This document shows positions 16,277-25,336 of a stretch of DNA of 60,431 nt, in pieces. A model generated the notes under the pieces. It made no database searches, was not told where the DNA came from, and saw only the letters and a list, made by a program, of their open reading frames with translations. The translations under genes were made by a program, and so were the position numbers. How positions within the stretch are numbered: the stretch's first letter is position 1; each line of letters starts with the position of its first letter. This DNA is from a bacterium. GTDB taxonomy: Bacteria > Cyanobacteriota > Sericytochromatia > S15B-MN24 > VGJW01. The stretch covers positions 1-60,431 of the forward strand of contig JAJXWQ010000011.1 of assembly GCA_021781555.1 (NCBI GenBank). Direction: 5' to 3'.

Positions 16277-17590
16277 TCAGGCCTCGGGTCCCAGGAGCGG
16301 TGGCTTGGGCGTCCCGGGAAGCCACCTCCAGGCCTTCGAGCCCAGCGACGCCACGAGCATGACCGCGCCCAGCAGGAAGATGAGCGTCCGGACGCCCACC
16401 ACATCGGCGAGGACGCCCACCCCCCCCATGGGCAGGGTGGTGGCGATGTTGGTGGCCATGTTCTGGGTGCCGAACACCTTCCCGCGGCGATCCTCGGGCA
16501 CCTCCTCCTGCAGCACGGTCTGGTTGGGAATCGCGACCCAGGCGGCGGCGTAACCCACGATGCCCGTCAGCAGATAGGCCAGGCCGTTGATCAGCCCCGG
16601 ATTGTTGGCCCAGGCCAGGCCCGGGAAGAGGCTGTGGGCGGTGACCCACTGCACGCCCTTGGCATAGGGTGCCGAACCGAAGAGCGCGAGCACGACCAGG
16701 GCGATGCCCGCCGCCAGGAAGCCGCCGTTGATCATCCGGGTGCGGTTCCAGTGCTGGCCCCACCGGCCGATCGTCCCGGCCCCCAGCGCCATGCCGACCC
16801 CCGCCGTGGCCAGTAGCCAGGAGAAGTTGGTCCGGAGCGACTGCTTGGCAAAGAGGATGGCCACCGTGGACAGGGCCGCGAACATGGCGAAGAGCACGAC
16901 CAGGCGGGCGATCGCCGACCAGACCTGGCGGTGGGCCCGGATGTAGCGGATGCTATGCGCGTATTCGGCATAGATCTCGCGCAGTGGGTGATCGCGCCTG
17001 GGCTGGACCGGCGTGCGGACTTGCCAGAGTCCCAGGGTGGACACGCAATACATGGCCGTGATCGTCCAGGCCGCCAGATTCGAGGTGGCGCCTCCCATGA
17101 GGGTGATCAGGGGTTCACCCAGCGTGAATCCGAGGATGATCGAGCCCACCACGGTCGTCGTGAAAAGGGAATTGGCGGTCAGAAGGGATTCCTTCTCGAC
17201 GACCAGCGGGATGGTGGCGGCCTCGGCGGGGGTGTACGGCTGGCTCAGGGTCGAGATCAAGAACGACAGGACCACCACCGGCCAGGCATGGTGGTGTCCC
17301 ACCAGCGGGACCACCGCGATGCAGCCCCCGCGCAGGAGATTGGTGATCCACTGGGCCCGGACCTTGTCCCAGCGGTCCACGAGGGAACCGGCGATCGCCC
17401 CGAACAGGACCGACGGAATGGTGTAGGCGACCAGGGCTGCGCTCGTCCACGTGCCGTCGTTGTTGGTCAGCGCGGTGACGAGATCGACCATCAAGATGAA
17501 GTAGATCTTGTCCGCCACCTGGCTGAACACCTGGGCGAGCCAGAGGGCGAGGAACGCCCGGTTGGAGAGGACTTCGGAGAATCCACGCAC
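16277..17590 (-). CDS. MFS transporter (DHA3/MFS_3-like)
   Basis: An inner-membrane major facilitator with about twelve helices, beginning NRAFLALWLAQVFSQVADKIY as in the macrolide/enterobactin-efflux-like subfamily. The loop between helices 2 and 3 carries GSLVDRWDKVR. Export of a small molecule is likely; the substrate is unknown. The start is uncertain. The GTG at 17590 gives a normal N-terminus of 437 residues. The frame is open to 17695, and a TATAAG box (17667-17672) followed by GGAGCGGAGGG could also serve an unusual CTG at 17641. Confidence 0.8.
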   Translation of the reverse strand: MRGFSEVLSNRAFLALWLAQVFSQVADKIYFILMVDLVTALTNNDGTWTSAALVAYTIPSVLFGAIAGSLVDRWDKVRAQWITNLLRGGCIAVVPLVGHHHAWPVVVLSFLISTLSQPYTPAEAATIPLVVEKESLLTANSLFTTTVVGSIILGFTLGEPLITLMGGATSNLAAWTITAMYCVSTLGLWQVRTPVQPRRDHPLREIYAEYAHSIRYIRAHRQVWSAIARLVVLFAMFAALSTVAILFAKQSLRTNFSWLLATAGVGMALGAGTIGRWGQHWNRTRMINGGFLAAGIALVVLALFGSAPYAKGVQWVTAHSLFPGLAWANNPGLINGLAYLLTGIVGYAAAWVAIPNQTVLQEEVPEDRRGKVFGTQNMATNIATTLPMGGVGVLADVVGVRTLIFLLGAVMLVASLGSKAWRWLPGTPKPPLLGPEA

Positions 17591-17666
17591 CCTGGCGGGG
17601 ATGCCTTCCCCCAGGGGTCCGGTTCTCGGTTTGTTCGACAGCGCTTTTCGACCCTCCGCTCCTTCC

Positions 17667-17672
17667 CTTATA
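17667..17672 (-). promoter_or_regulatory. Putative -10 box of the minus-strand MFS gene
   Basis: TATAAG on the minus strand is followed by GGAGCGGAGGG, a good Shine-Dalgarno tract about 11 nt before a CTG codon at 17641. No -35 hexamer is evident. Confidence 0.35.
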
Positions 17673-17849
17673 CGTGGCCTGGCCGACGCGTGCAAATGAA
17701 TTCGTCGGGTACGCTAGCTGTGGAAGGAACCCCGGCTCGCCAGCCCTCGTCTTGGGTGGGGAGGCTTAAGGTTGCCTCCAAGGTCAAAGCCAGTGCGGGA
17801 TTCCTGGCCGAGACGTCGGCTTGCTCTCGGCTCTTCGGAGGCGGTCCTC

Positions 17850-18605
17850 ATGGCTCGTGTGCATCCCTTCTGGCGGCGGACGGTTGCGCTGTTGAACCTG
17901 TCGCGCCCGCAGGTTGGCTTGGCGATGGCTCTCTTGCCGCTGGTGGCCGGCTGCGTCCTCACCGGCGCTCCGGGCCTGGTCGGTTCGGGGGGGACGCTGG
18001 CCAGCGATTACTCCTCGAGTAGCGACCCGCTGGCCCTCTATTCGACACCCACGCCCAACCCGGCCACCAACCAGCCCAGCATCATCAAGCTTGCGGCCAA
18101 TCCCGCGATGGTGACCGGCCCTGGCCAGGCGATCGCCCTGACGTGCGAGGCCGTCGACAGCGTGGCCGTGCCGGGCTATGCCTGGTCCGCGACGGGTGGA
18201 ATGCTGAGCGCGACCGTGGGGCAGACCGTCTCGTGGACCCCGCCGACGCAGGCCGGCAACTACGCGGTCACGGTCCTGGTCTCGGTGCCGTCGGGCGGTG
18301 CCGTCACCGGAGCCTTCACGCTCTCGGTGAGCGCCAGCGGATCGACGACGCTCACCACGACCGATCCCGTGGATCCGACCCCCACCCCGGCTCCCCTGCC
18401 CACGCCGCAGTTGTACAACCAGCAGCCGAACGACAGCTACCTCTGGAATGACTCCTACGGCAACGACTCCTATGGCAGCAACTACTACAGTTCGGATCCC
18501 GGCGGTTACAGCGGCGGCTGCACCGACACTTCCAGCAACTACTCGTCCTACAGCGGCCCCTACGGGTCGGTGACCGTCTCGCGCGACCGCTACGCCTGCT
18601 ATTGA
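17850..18605 (+). CDS. Ig-like-fold lipoprotein with Asn/Tyr/Ser-rich tail
   Basis: A 251-residue predicted lipoprotein. The ATG at 17850 has GGAGG 8 nt upstream. An Arg-rich n-region and hydrophobic stretch end in LVAGC, with Cys at 35. Residues about 80-185 look like an Ig/PKD-type beta sandwich (VTGPGQAIALTCEA...YAWSATGGML...VSWTPPTQAGNYAVTV). A TPTPAPLPTP linker follows, then a tail with repeated ND SYGNDSYGSNYYS-type motifs. It is a surface or periplasmic protein of unknown function. It diverges from the MFS gene and is convergent with the phosphodiesterase gene. Confidence 0.75.
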   Translation: MARVHPFWRRTVALLNLSRPQVGLAMALLPLVAGCVLTGAPGLVGSGGTLASDYSSSSDPLALYSTPTPNPATNQPSIIKLAANPAMVTGPGQAIALTCEAVDSVAVPGYAWSATGGMLSATVGQTVSWTPPTQAGNYAVTVLVSVPSGGAVTGAFTLSVSASGSTTLTTTDPVDPTPTPAPLPTPQLYNQQPNDSYLWNDSYGNDSYGSNYYSSDPGGYSGGCTDTSSNYSSYSGPYGSVTVSRDRYACY

Positions 18606-18638
18606 CGGCCCGGGACCGATCCCTTCGAACCGGGGCTC

Positions 18639-20174
18639 TCACGGCAGCGTCGGGTGCTGCAAGGGTTCTCCCCCCGGTCCGGCCCCTGAGCTGTGGCCGT
18701 TGTCGTGGCCTGGTCGCTCGAGCCCGAAGGCTTCCAGGATGGCCGGCAGGACGTCCGTGATGCGGGGCTGAGCCGGAAATGTCACTCCCGCGGAGATGAT
18801 CGCGGTGATCGAGTCCTCGGCGCGCAGCGAGCCGTGGTTGCCATGGCCCATGGTGAACCCCGTAGAGAACTCCCAGCCCGGGCGCGCCGTGACGATCAGG
18901 TCGGCGCTGGGTGGCGACCCCGCGATGCGGAAGAGCGCATCGGGAAAGACCCCGTCGTGCAGCACGGACCCTGCTGGCCTGAGATCGAGCATGCCCGGGT
19001 CGCCCTCGATATCCCACGTGCCGCCGCGCACGTCCTGCCAGGGGCCTCGGGGCCTGAACCGCAGCGTGCGGAGGGTGTCGGGATTCTGCACCCGGAACCA
19101 GCCTTCGGGTTCCCGTCCGATGAGCCGATCGACCGATGGCCAGTGGAGTAGCTCGGCGATGGCACGCTGGCGCGCCGCCTCGTTCGGAGTCGTGATCAGC
19201 GCGCTGCGGTCGTTCGGGGCGATCGCGAGATCGTAGGGCCCGCCCCGCAGCCCCTTGCGTCCGAACGGGACGGGCAACAGATCGCGGAAGGCACGGTAGA
19301 CGTTGACGCTGTAACCATCGAAGCCCCCGATGTCGCTCTGGGCGTGGTCGCCTGTCACGATCCAGCGCGCCTGGCGCGTGGCGTCGTCGAACGACCCGTA
19401 GGCGGCCATCATCTGGCCGATGCGGCGATCGATGGCGTGCAGCTCCCGGCCAACGTTCATCGGGCCCCACTTGTGCGAGTAGAGATCGTTGTCGGGGAGG
19501 TAGGTCAGCACGAACCGAGCTTCGTGACGCTTGACGACCCGGCGCGTGAACCGCGTGGCCCGGGCATCCGAGATCCCATACCGGCCCAGGACTCCGCGGG
19601 GCAGCGAAAGCGAGGGACGGAGGAGATCACCGGCGTAATGCCGGCGAGGGCCCGACATCGCCAGGCGTGCCGGCAAGGAGCCCAGCAGCGCCATGAGAAC
19701 GGGGATGTGGGCCCGGCGCTGGTAAGGGCCGCGGCTGATGGGGAAGTTGACGCAGGCCGAATCGATGCCCGCGGCCTCCAGTCGCTCGAACACGGTGGCC
19801 GCCGAGCGCGCGAGGTGGCTCGTGTTCAGATTTTGCAGGATGTCCCGCATCACCTGCCCGAAGGTCCCGGAGAGCAGCGTCTGGGGCGCTGGCCAGTACG
19901 AGACGTAGCGCTCCTCTTGGGGATTCCACCACACGATGCCGTGGATGCCGTGCTCTGCTGGCGTGCAGCCGGTGGCCAGGCTCGCGAGGCAGGTGGGTGT
20001 GACGGTCGGGAAGACGGACGTGGCCCGCAGCAGCGCTCCGCGCGAGATCAGGTGAGCGAGCGCCGGCAGGCGACGAGCCTCGAGCTCCTGAGCGAGCAGG
20101 CGGGGGTTGAGCCCGTCCACGATGATCAGGTGAAGGGGCAAGCTCGCGTCAGCATCATCCGGAGAGGTGGGCAC
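18639..20174 (-). CDS. Alkaline-phosphatase-superfamily phosphodiesterase (NPP-like)
   Basis: A 511-residue enzyme of the nucleotide pyrophosphatase/phosphodiesterase branch, which hydrolyses phosphodiesters with two metal ions. The first metal ligand lies in IIVDGLNP (D20) and the nucleophile is the Thr in FPTVTPTCLASLATG (T59). Later metal-site motifs are PDNDLYSHKWGP and GDHAQSDIGG. The GTG at 20174 has GGAGG 5 nt upstream, and the first beta strand starts shortly after, so the longer frame to 20324 is not used. No signal peptide is evident with this start. Substrate is unknown. Confidence 0.82.
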   Translation of the reverse strand: MPTSPDDADASLPLHLIIVDGLNPRLLAQELEARRLPALAHLISRGALLRATSVFPTVTPTCLASLATGCTPAEHGIHGIVWWNPQEERYVSYWPAPQTLLSGTFGQVMRDILQNLNTSHLARSAATVFERLEAAGIDSACVNFPISRGPYQRRAHIPVLMALLGSLPARLAMSGPRRHYAGDLLRPSLSLPRGVLGRYGISDARATRFTRRVVKRHEARFVLTYLPDNDLYSHKWGPMNVGRELHAIDRRIGQMMAAYGSFDDATRQARWIVTGDHAQSDIGGFDGYSVNVYRAFRDLLPVPFGRKGLRGGPYDLAIAPNDRSALITTPNEAARQRAIAELLHWPSVDRLIGREPEGWFRVQNPDTLRTLRFRPRGPWQDVRGGTWDIEGDPGMLDLRPAGSVLHDGVFPDALFRIAGSPPSADLIVTARPGWEFSTGFTMGHGNHGSLRAEDSITAIISAGVTFPAQPRITDVLPAILEAFGLERPGHDNGHSSGAGPGGEPLQHPTLP

Positions 20175-20348
20175 CTCGACCTCCTGGGACCGGATCCGGA
20201 GCGCGTCGGCGGCGGCGAGGGTATCTCCTCTTGGCCCTCGGACAACGGCTCCCTGGTCTCGACGATAAGGGCGCCGGCGATGTCGAGTCAACCCACAAGT
20301 TCCCCGGGTCCGCGGGCGAGTCACTCCGATCGGCCGCGAGCCGGGAAA

Positions 20349-20456
20349 CTAGAGTGCTCCCGGTTTGAATGGATCGAGCCCGATGAGTCAAACGGGGCCC
20401 GGTTGCGCAGCGAAGCGACCGCGCAGAGGGCCCCCTTCAAACTGCAAAAGGCCTAG
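20349..20456 (+). repeat. Full copy of the palindromic repeat
   Basis: A 108-bp copy with CTAG at both borders (20349-20352 and 20453-20456). Unlike most copies it lies between divergent genes rather than at a gene end. Confidence 0.92.
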
Positions 20457-20650
20457 CGCGCTTCGGAAAGCTTCACAATCGCTGTGTGTCCGGTAACGGC
20501 CCGCGGGGTCTGTATCGCCTAGGCTAGCTGGAACCGAGATCCTCCGGAACTCTCCCCTGCCGAGGGCGATCCGCTGCGTCGCCCGGCAGGAAAGTCGGCG
20601 GGGTTTCAGCACCGAACGGTGCCGTTCGCAGGGCGGCAGGCCCCATCAGA
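20457..20650 (+). other. Intergenic stretch with two strong hairpins upstream of the glycosidase-like gene
   Basis: No gene is supported here. One hairpin pairs CTGCC..GGGCGA (about 20559-20571) with TCGCCCGGCAG (about 20579-20590). A second pairs CGAACG with CGTTCG across a 4-nt loop (about 20613-20628). They would be in the 5' leader of the gene at 20651. A regulatory leader is possible but no known riboswitch consensus was recognised. Confidence 0.35.
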
Positions 20651-22762
20651 TTGCAAGTAGCACAGGCTAATCGAGTGGTATCGAGAGACTCACGCATCCT
20701 TGCCGCCGCGCTCATCGCAGCCCTGGCGGCAGTCCTTGCCGGGCAGCCGGCAGCCGCTGCCCGATCGCTCCCCGGGGTCAGGCTCGACGCGGCAGCCGGC
20801 GCCAGATTGCAGATCCTGAGCCTGCCACCGCCGGCTGCGCGCCTCGAGCCGCTGCCAGCCCCGTATGACGGTCCTGGCGACGAAGGGCCGCCCGCCCGGG
20901 TGCCGCCGTCACCGCCCAATCCCGTCGAGCCGTGGTGGGCCCTCGGGGATCGCTGGATCGAACTCGAGTCGCGTGCTGATGCCCTGGACCACGACCTGCA
21001 CTATGCCCGCGAGGCCGCCCTGGACGTCCCTTTCGAGAGCGTTCGCCGGGACGAGGAGCTGGCCCGCCGCTACCTGGCCGAGGCCAATCACCTGCGCGAG
21101 GTCGGCCAGGATCTCGATGGCGCCAAGCTGTGGTCCGATCTGGCCGCGTTCAGCTTGCAGGAGGGGGAGCTGGCGCTGACGCCCTCGCGCACCGTAGAGG
21201 CGCGCGGCATGCTGCTCGACGCCGGATCCCTGCCCAAGACGCCGGCTGCCGTGCGCCAGCTCGTCGATCGCCTGGCCGATGCCCACTTCAACCTCTTGCT
21301 GCCCGAGGTCATCCGGCGGGGATATGCGATCTATCCTTCGGCCATCCTGGAGCGCGATCCGTCCTTCGCGGCGGCACCCGACATCCTGCCCGCCCTGATC
21401 TCGGAGGCGCACCTCCGGGGAATGGAGGTCGTGCCGTGGGTCTGGACCTTCCGCGTCCGGAGCTATGACGCCACCCACGACTACGGCAATCCGGTCCTGT
21501 CGCGGTACCCGGATCTGGCGTCGCGGGCCGAGGGCACGATCAAGCCGCGTTTCATGTCGCCGGCCAATCCCCTGGCTCGCCAGCTCGTGAAGGACGAGAT
21601 CGCCGAGCTGGTGCACCGCTATGACGTCGACGGGGTCTTTCTCGACTACATCCGGTACGACGAGCGCACGCCCGACGACTGGACCAGCCGCACGATGTTC
21701 GCCCTCGAGAAGCTTGGCTTCCAGCAGCGCCGTTTGTTCAGCTCGCCCGATGCCACGGGGGATATTCGGCTGGCTGCGGAGCTCGCCCGGGATTATCAGA
21801 TCTGGCGGGAAGAACAGGTGGATCGCACGGTCCGGATGGTCCACGACCTGCTGGCGCGGCAAAAGCGCCACATGGAGCTCGGAGTGGCCACCTTCCGCGA
21901 CGAGTGGTACTCGCGCCAGACCAAGCTCCAGGACTGGCGGAACTGGGCGGATAACAAATGGACGACCTTCACCGCCGAGATGCTCTACAGCACCGATCCC
22001 ACCGAGCTCGGTCAGTGGATCGACCAGGAGACCGACGACGACCGGCGCCAGACCCTGGTCTACCCGATCCTTGGCGTGTTCAAGATGGCGCACCCCCGCC
22101 GTGACCTGCTGGCCGAGATCCGCGCCGCCCGGGCTCACGGTTCCGCCGGGATCTTCCTCTTCTCGCTCTCGCACATGGACGATGCCATGCTCGACGAGCT
22201 CGGCCGCGGTCCCTTCCGCCTGCCGGCAGTGATCCCGCAGCGAAACCTTCTCGCGGCGGCGCATCAGGAGCTGGGCGAAACCCTGGGAAACTACCTGAGC
22301 CTCCGCGAATTTCCGAGCGGCGACTGGGGGACGATCGCCGCGGCTCGGGTGATGGCCTCGGAGCTGGCGCACGTCATGCGGATGTGGCCCCGGAGCCTTC
22401 ACGGGGCCGAGCGTGCGAGGCGAACCCGCCGGCTACCTCGGGCGCTTTCGCCCATGAGCGTGGCGGGACTCGAGCGCCGCCTGCGGGAGCTCGCTGCTGC
22501 CGTCGAGGCCATGGATTGCGCCAATTCGTCCTTTGTCAGCGAGCTGGCGCACCGACTCGGCTATGCCGCCGACCTGGTGCGGGATTACGATTTTCGCCGG
22601 ACCGCTCACGGGTACGTGCCGCCGACCCTCCCGTCGCTCGACTCGTACCTCCGGGCCGTGGAACTGTCGGCCGGGCGGACTCCCGAGCTGGCCGCGGGCG
22701 TGGTGCCGGAGACCGCCGCCACGGCGCCGGATCGGGTTCGCAGCCCGACCCTCAAGAGGTGA
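20651..22762 (+). CDS. Exported family-10-like glycoside hydrolase (GHL10/DUF187)
   Basis: A 703-residue exported protein. A signal peptide (RILAAALIAALAAVLAGQPAAAA) is followed by about 150 residues of unassigned helical sequence. A TIM-barrel domain then runs from about 190 to 520. It has the GHL10 pattern: VDRLADAHFNLLLPEVIRRG early, then MEVVPWVWTFR, and YDVDGVFLDYIRYDE with probable catalytic Asp. The last 180 residues are helical and unassigned. GHL10 proteins are thought to act on cell-surface glycans. The start is uncertain: TTG at 20651 or GTG at 20675, with no clear ribosome binding site. The next gene starts 3 nt after the stop. Confidence 0.78.
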   Translation: MQVAQANRVVSRDSRILAAALIAALAAVLAGQPAAAARSLPGVRLDAAAGARLQILSLPPPAARLEPLPAPYDGPGDEGPPARVPPSPPNPVEPWWALGDRWIELESRADALDHDLHYAREAALDVPFESVRRDEELARRYLAEANHLREVGQDLDGAKLWSDLAAFSLQEGELALTPSRTVEARGMLLDAGSLPKTPAAVRQLVDRLADAHFNLLLPEVIRRGYAIYPSAILERDPSFAAAPDILPALISEAHLRGMEVVPWVWTFRVRSYDATHDYGNPVLSRYPDLASRAEGTIKPRFMSPANPLARQLVKDEIAELVHRYDVDGVFLDYIRYDERTPDDWTSRTMFALEKLGFQQRRLFSSPDATGDIRLAAELARDYQIWREEQVDRTVRMVHDLLARQKRHMELGVATFRDEWYSRQTKLQDWRNWADNKWTTFTAEMLYSTDPTELGQWIDQETDDDRRQTLVYPILGVFKMAHPRRDLLAEIRAARAHGSAGIFLFSLSHMDDAMLDELGRGPFRLPAVIPQRNLLAAAHQELGETLGNYLSLREFPSGDWGTIAAARVMASELAHVMRMWPRSLHGAERARRTRRLPRALSPMSVAGLERRLRELAAAVEAMDCANSSFVSELAHRLGYAADLVRDYDFRRTAHGYVPPTLPSLDSYLRAVELSAGRTPELAAGVVPETAATAPDRVRSPTLKR

Positions 22763-22765
22763 ACC

Positions 22766-23569
22766 GTGCCCACGTTCGCACTTGCATCAGGACCCGCCCA
22801 GGCCCGCGCCTTCGTCTTCGACAAGGACGGGGTCCTGGTCGACTTCGGCCGTTACTGGGGTGCCATGACGATGGCTCGGCTCGCCGGCCTGCGCGAGTTC
22901 CTGAAGATGCGCCAGGGCCGGAGCGGCGACGAGATCGGCGCCGCCGCAGCGTGGCACGAGGCCGAGGAGCCCTGGCAGGACCTGGCGGCCTCCCTCGGAT
23001 ACCCCGGTGGCTCGGTGGATCCGACCGGGCCCCTGGTGCTGGCCACGCGATTCGAATCCGCAGCCGTGGCCTCGGCCTTCCTCTACCGGCGTGGCTTGAC
23101 CTGGGTCGAGGCCCGGGATGCAGTCAGGCAGGCCTTCGATCAGGCCGAAGGGCGGGTCGGCGCCGGGGCGCTGGCTGAATGCCCCGGGGCCCGGGAGGTC
23201 CTGCGGGCGCTCCACGAGCGAGGATGGCGCATCGGCGTTGCGACGACGGATGCGGCCGAGCATGCGTGGTCGACGCTCGAGCGCCTGCAGCTGGCTCCCT
23301 TCGTCCACGCCCTGGCGGGCGGCGACGAGGTGAGCCGCGGCAAGCCCCACCCCGACATGCTGGAACTCGTCTGCGCTCGCCTCGGGGTTGCCGCCCGCGA
23401 GGCGATCGTCGTCGGCGACGGCATCAACGACCTCGAGATGGCCCGCAGCGGCCGGGCCAGGGCTGCCATCGGCGTGCTGACAGGAGTCAGCACGCGCCAG
23501 GAGCTGGCTCCGGCTGCCGATCTCGTGCTGGCCGACCTGTCCCGGTTGCTGGCGGCTTGCTCGCCTTGA
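22766..23569 (+). CDS. HAD-superfamily phosphatase
   Basis: A 267-residue haloacid-dehalogenase-type hydrolase resembling phosphoglycolate phosphatase and beta-phosphoglucomutase. Motif I is FVFDKDGVL (nucleophile D19, acid/base D21), motif II the Thr of GVATTDA, the motif III Lys lies in SRGKPHPDM, and motif IV is VVGDGINDLEMA. An alpha-helical cap sits between motifs I and II. The GTG start has AGAGGTGA upstream and is 3 nt after the preceding gene's stop, so they are co-transcribed. The substrate is a small phosphorylated metabolite, not further identifiable. Confidence 0.87.
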   Translation: MPTFALASGPAQARAFVFDKDGVLVDFGRYWGAMTMARLAGLREFLKMRQGRSGDEIGAAAAWHEAEEPWQDLAASLGYPGGSVDPTGPLVLATRFESAAVASAFLYRRGLTWVEARDAVRQAFDQAEGRVGAGALAECPGAREVLRALHERGWRIGVATTDAAEHAWSTLERLQLAPFVHALAGGDEVSRGKPHPDMLELVCARLGVAAREAIVVGDGINDLEMARSGRARAAIGVLTGVSTRQELAPAADLVLADLSRLLAACSP

Positions 23570-23647
23570 CTTTCTGGCAGCGGGAGCTGCGGCTCGAACG
23601 CCAGGCCCCTGGAGCCGATCCGGTCCCCGGCATGGCAAAATGATCTC

Positions 23648-24118
23648 GTGATCTTCGAGGGCTACTGTGATGCCTCCTGCTCGGGCAACCCCGGGCCGGG
23701 CGCGCCGGCCGCCGTCCTCGTGGCGCGGGAAGGCACTCGCGTGGTGCAGGAGCGCGAGATCGTGGGTCAGGTCGAGCCGTTCACCACCAACCAGCGGGAG
23801 GAACTCAAGGGGGCCATCTTGATCCTCGAGGCCCTCAAGAGACCGGTGGCCATCACGGTGACGAGCGATTCGCGCTACCTCGTCGATGGCATGACCCGGT
23901 GGGTGCCCAACTGGCTGCGCAACGGCTGGGTCAATTCCAAAAAGGAGGCGGTGGCCAACCAGGATCTCTGGCGCCGGCTCGTCGACCTGGCGGCAGGCCA
24001 CGACATTCGCTGGAACTGGGTCAAGGGCCACGCGGGCCATCCTTACAACGAGCGCTGCGATCGCCTCGCCGTGGCCGCGGTGGATGCTTACAAGCGCTCG
24101 CCGCGCCAGAACGGGTAG
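23648..24118 (+). CDS. rnhA: Ribonuclease HI
   Basis: A 156-residue type 1 RNase H that cleaves the RNA strand of RNA-DNA hybrids, for example at R-loops and primers. The four acidic catalytic residues are present: D8 in YCDASCSGNPG, E52 in NQREELKG, D74 in TSDSRYLVDG and D138 in NERCDRLA, with the mobile His in KGHAGHP (H128). The basic protrusion is seen around WLRNGWVNSKK. Length matches the family. The GTG start has no strong ribosome binding site; a CAAAAT lies 6 nt upstream. A membrane-protein gene starts 6 nt downstream. Confidence 0.94.
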   Translation: MIFEGYCDASCSGNPGPGAPAAVLVAREGTRVVQEREIVGQVEPFTTNQREELKGAILILEALKRPVAITVTSDSRYLVDGMTRWVPNWLRNGWVNSKKEAVANQDLWRRLVDLAAGHDIRWNWVKGHAGHPYNERCDRLAVAAVDAYKRSPRQNG

Positions 24119-24124
24119 GCCCTG

Positions 24125-25330
24125 GTGGTTCAAACCGCGCCGGCCGCCACCCCCCGCCTCCTTCCCGCCCGCCTCGTGGCCCCGGCGGTCGGCTTGCTCA
24201 CGTTCGTCATCTACGCGGTGGCGAGTCTGGGGAAGTCGACCGGCTGGAACGCCCATTCCCGCCTGGCGTGGGCGATGCTGCACGGTTCCTTCTCGCTGTC
24301 GCCGCCGTACGGCACGTGGGAACTCATCACCGACGCCGCGGGCCACCACTTCATCGCTTACGGGCCGACCGCCTCGTTCCTGTTGCTGCCGTTTGTCTGG
24401 CTGTTCGGAGCCGCCACCAACCAGACGCTCGTTTCCTGTCTTTTCGGAGCCGTCGCCGTGGCCTTCTGGTGGGCTTACCTGGAGCAGGCGGGGACCACCC
24501 TATCGGCTCGCTCCTGGCTGACCATCCTCTGTGCCGGTGGCACCTCCTTTTTCTTCTATGCTGCCCAGGACGGGGGCAACTGGGGCATCCCGTATACGGT
24601 CGCCATCCTCGGCCTGATGGTAGCCCTCTGGGCGGGCTCGGTGCGCCGGCCTTTGCTGGCAGGGCTCGCCACGGGCGCGGCCATCATGTCCCGCAATCCG
24701 GAGCTCTTCCTCGTGCCCGCGATCGCCATGCAGTTGCTGGCCCCGGATGCCGAGAGCTGGCGCGAGGTCCGCATCGACTGGCCCAAGCTCGTTCGGTTCG
24801 CCGTCGGCCTGGCGATCCTGGGGGCGATCCTCGCCTATTACAACTGGGCGCGGTTCGGCAGTGTTTTCGACAACGGCTACCAACGCCTTTGGCTTACCGA
24901 TCCCCTCGGCGATTTCGGCCGCCGGCCCCTGTTCTCGCTGGCCTACGCGGCCCACGAAATCCCCTTCTACCTGACCGCCCCGCCCATCTGGCTGGGGCGC
25001 TTTCCCTGGCTGGGAGCGGGGCAGGCGGGGCTGAGCATGCTCCTGGTCACGCCGGTGCTCTGGCTCCTGCCTTTCGTGAACTACCGCAAGCCAGCCAACC
25101 TCGTGGCGCTGGCCTGCGCCCTCGCGGTGCAGGCCCTTTACTTCGTGTTTGCGGGCGACGGCCGGAACCAGTTCGGTATGCGGTACACGCTCGATTACCT
25201 CGTGATGGTGCTCCTGCTGGTCACGAGCCTGACGCGGGAGCGTTTCGGGCTCGGTCCGAGGGTGTTGACCGTGCTGGGAATCCTGGTCGAGATCTGGGGA
25301 TTCGTGAGCTGGCACGCGATGGGCTGGTGA
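24125..25330 (+). CDS. Polytopic membrane protein, GT-C-like
   Basis: A 401-residue inner-membrane protein with about ten hydrophobic helices. The layout resembles GT-C glycosyltransferases that use polyprenyl-phosphate sugars: a first periplasmic loop after helix 1 (SRLAWAMLHGSF...HHFIAYGPTASFLLLP) and a late MRYTLDYLVMVLLL segment. The usual acidic DE or DD pair in the first loop is not obvious, so the assignment is weak. It lies 6 nt after rnhA and 6 nt before another polytopic protein, within a run of tightly spaced genes. Confidence 0.65.
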   Translation: MVQTAPAATPRLLPARLVAPAVGLLTFVIYAVASLGKSTGWNAHSRLAWAMLHGSFSLSPPYGTWELITDAAGHHFIAYGPTASFLLLPFVWLFGAATNQTLVSCLFGAVAVAFWWAYLEQAGTTLSARSWLTILCAGGTSFFFYAAQDGGNWGIPYTVAILGLMVALWAGSVRRPLLAGLATGAAIMSRNPELFLVPAIAMQLLAPDAESWREVRIDWPKLVRFAVGLAILGAILAYYNWARFGSVFDNGYQRLWLTDPLGDFGRRPLFSLAYAAHEIPFYLTAPPIWLGRFPWLGAGQAGLSMLLVTPVLWLLPFVNYRKPANLVALACALAVQALYFVFAGDGRNQFGMRYTLDYLVMVLLLVTSLTRERFGLGPRVLTVLGILVEIWGFVSWHAMGW

Positions 25331-25336
25331 GCGCAG

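Noticed and set aside
20559-20628. Cobalamin or RNase P-like RNA suggested by GGCAGGAAAGTCGGCG
   Set aside because: The core consensus of either RNA is not present; only a few bases match.
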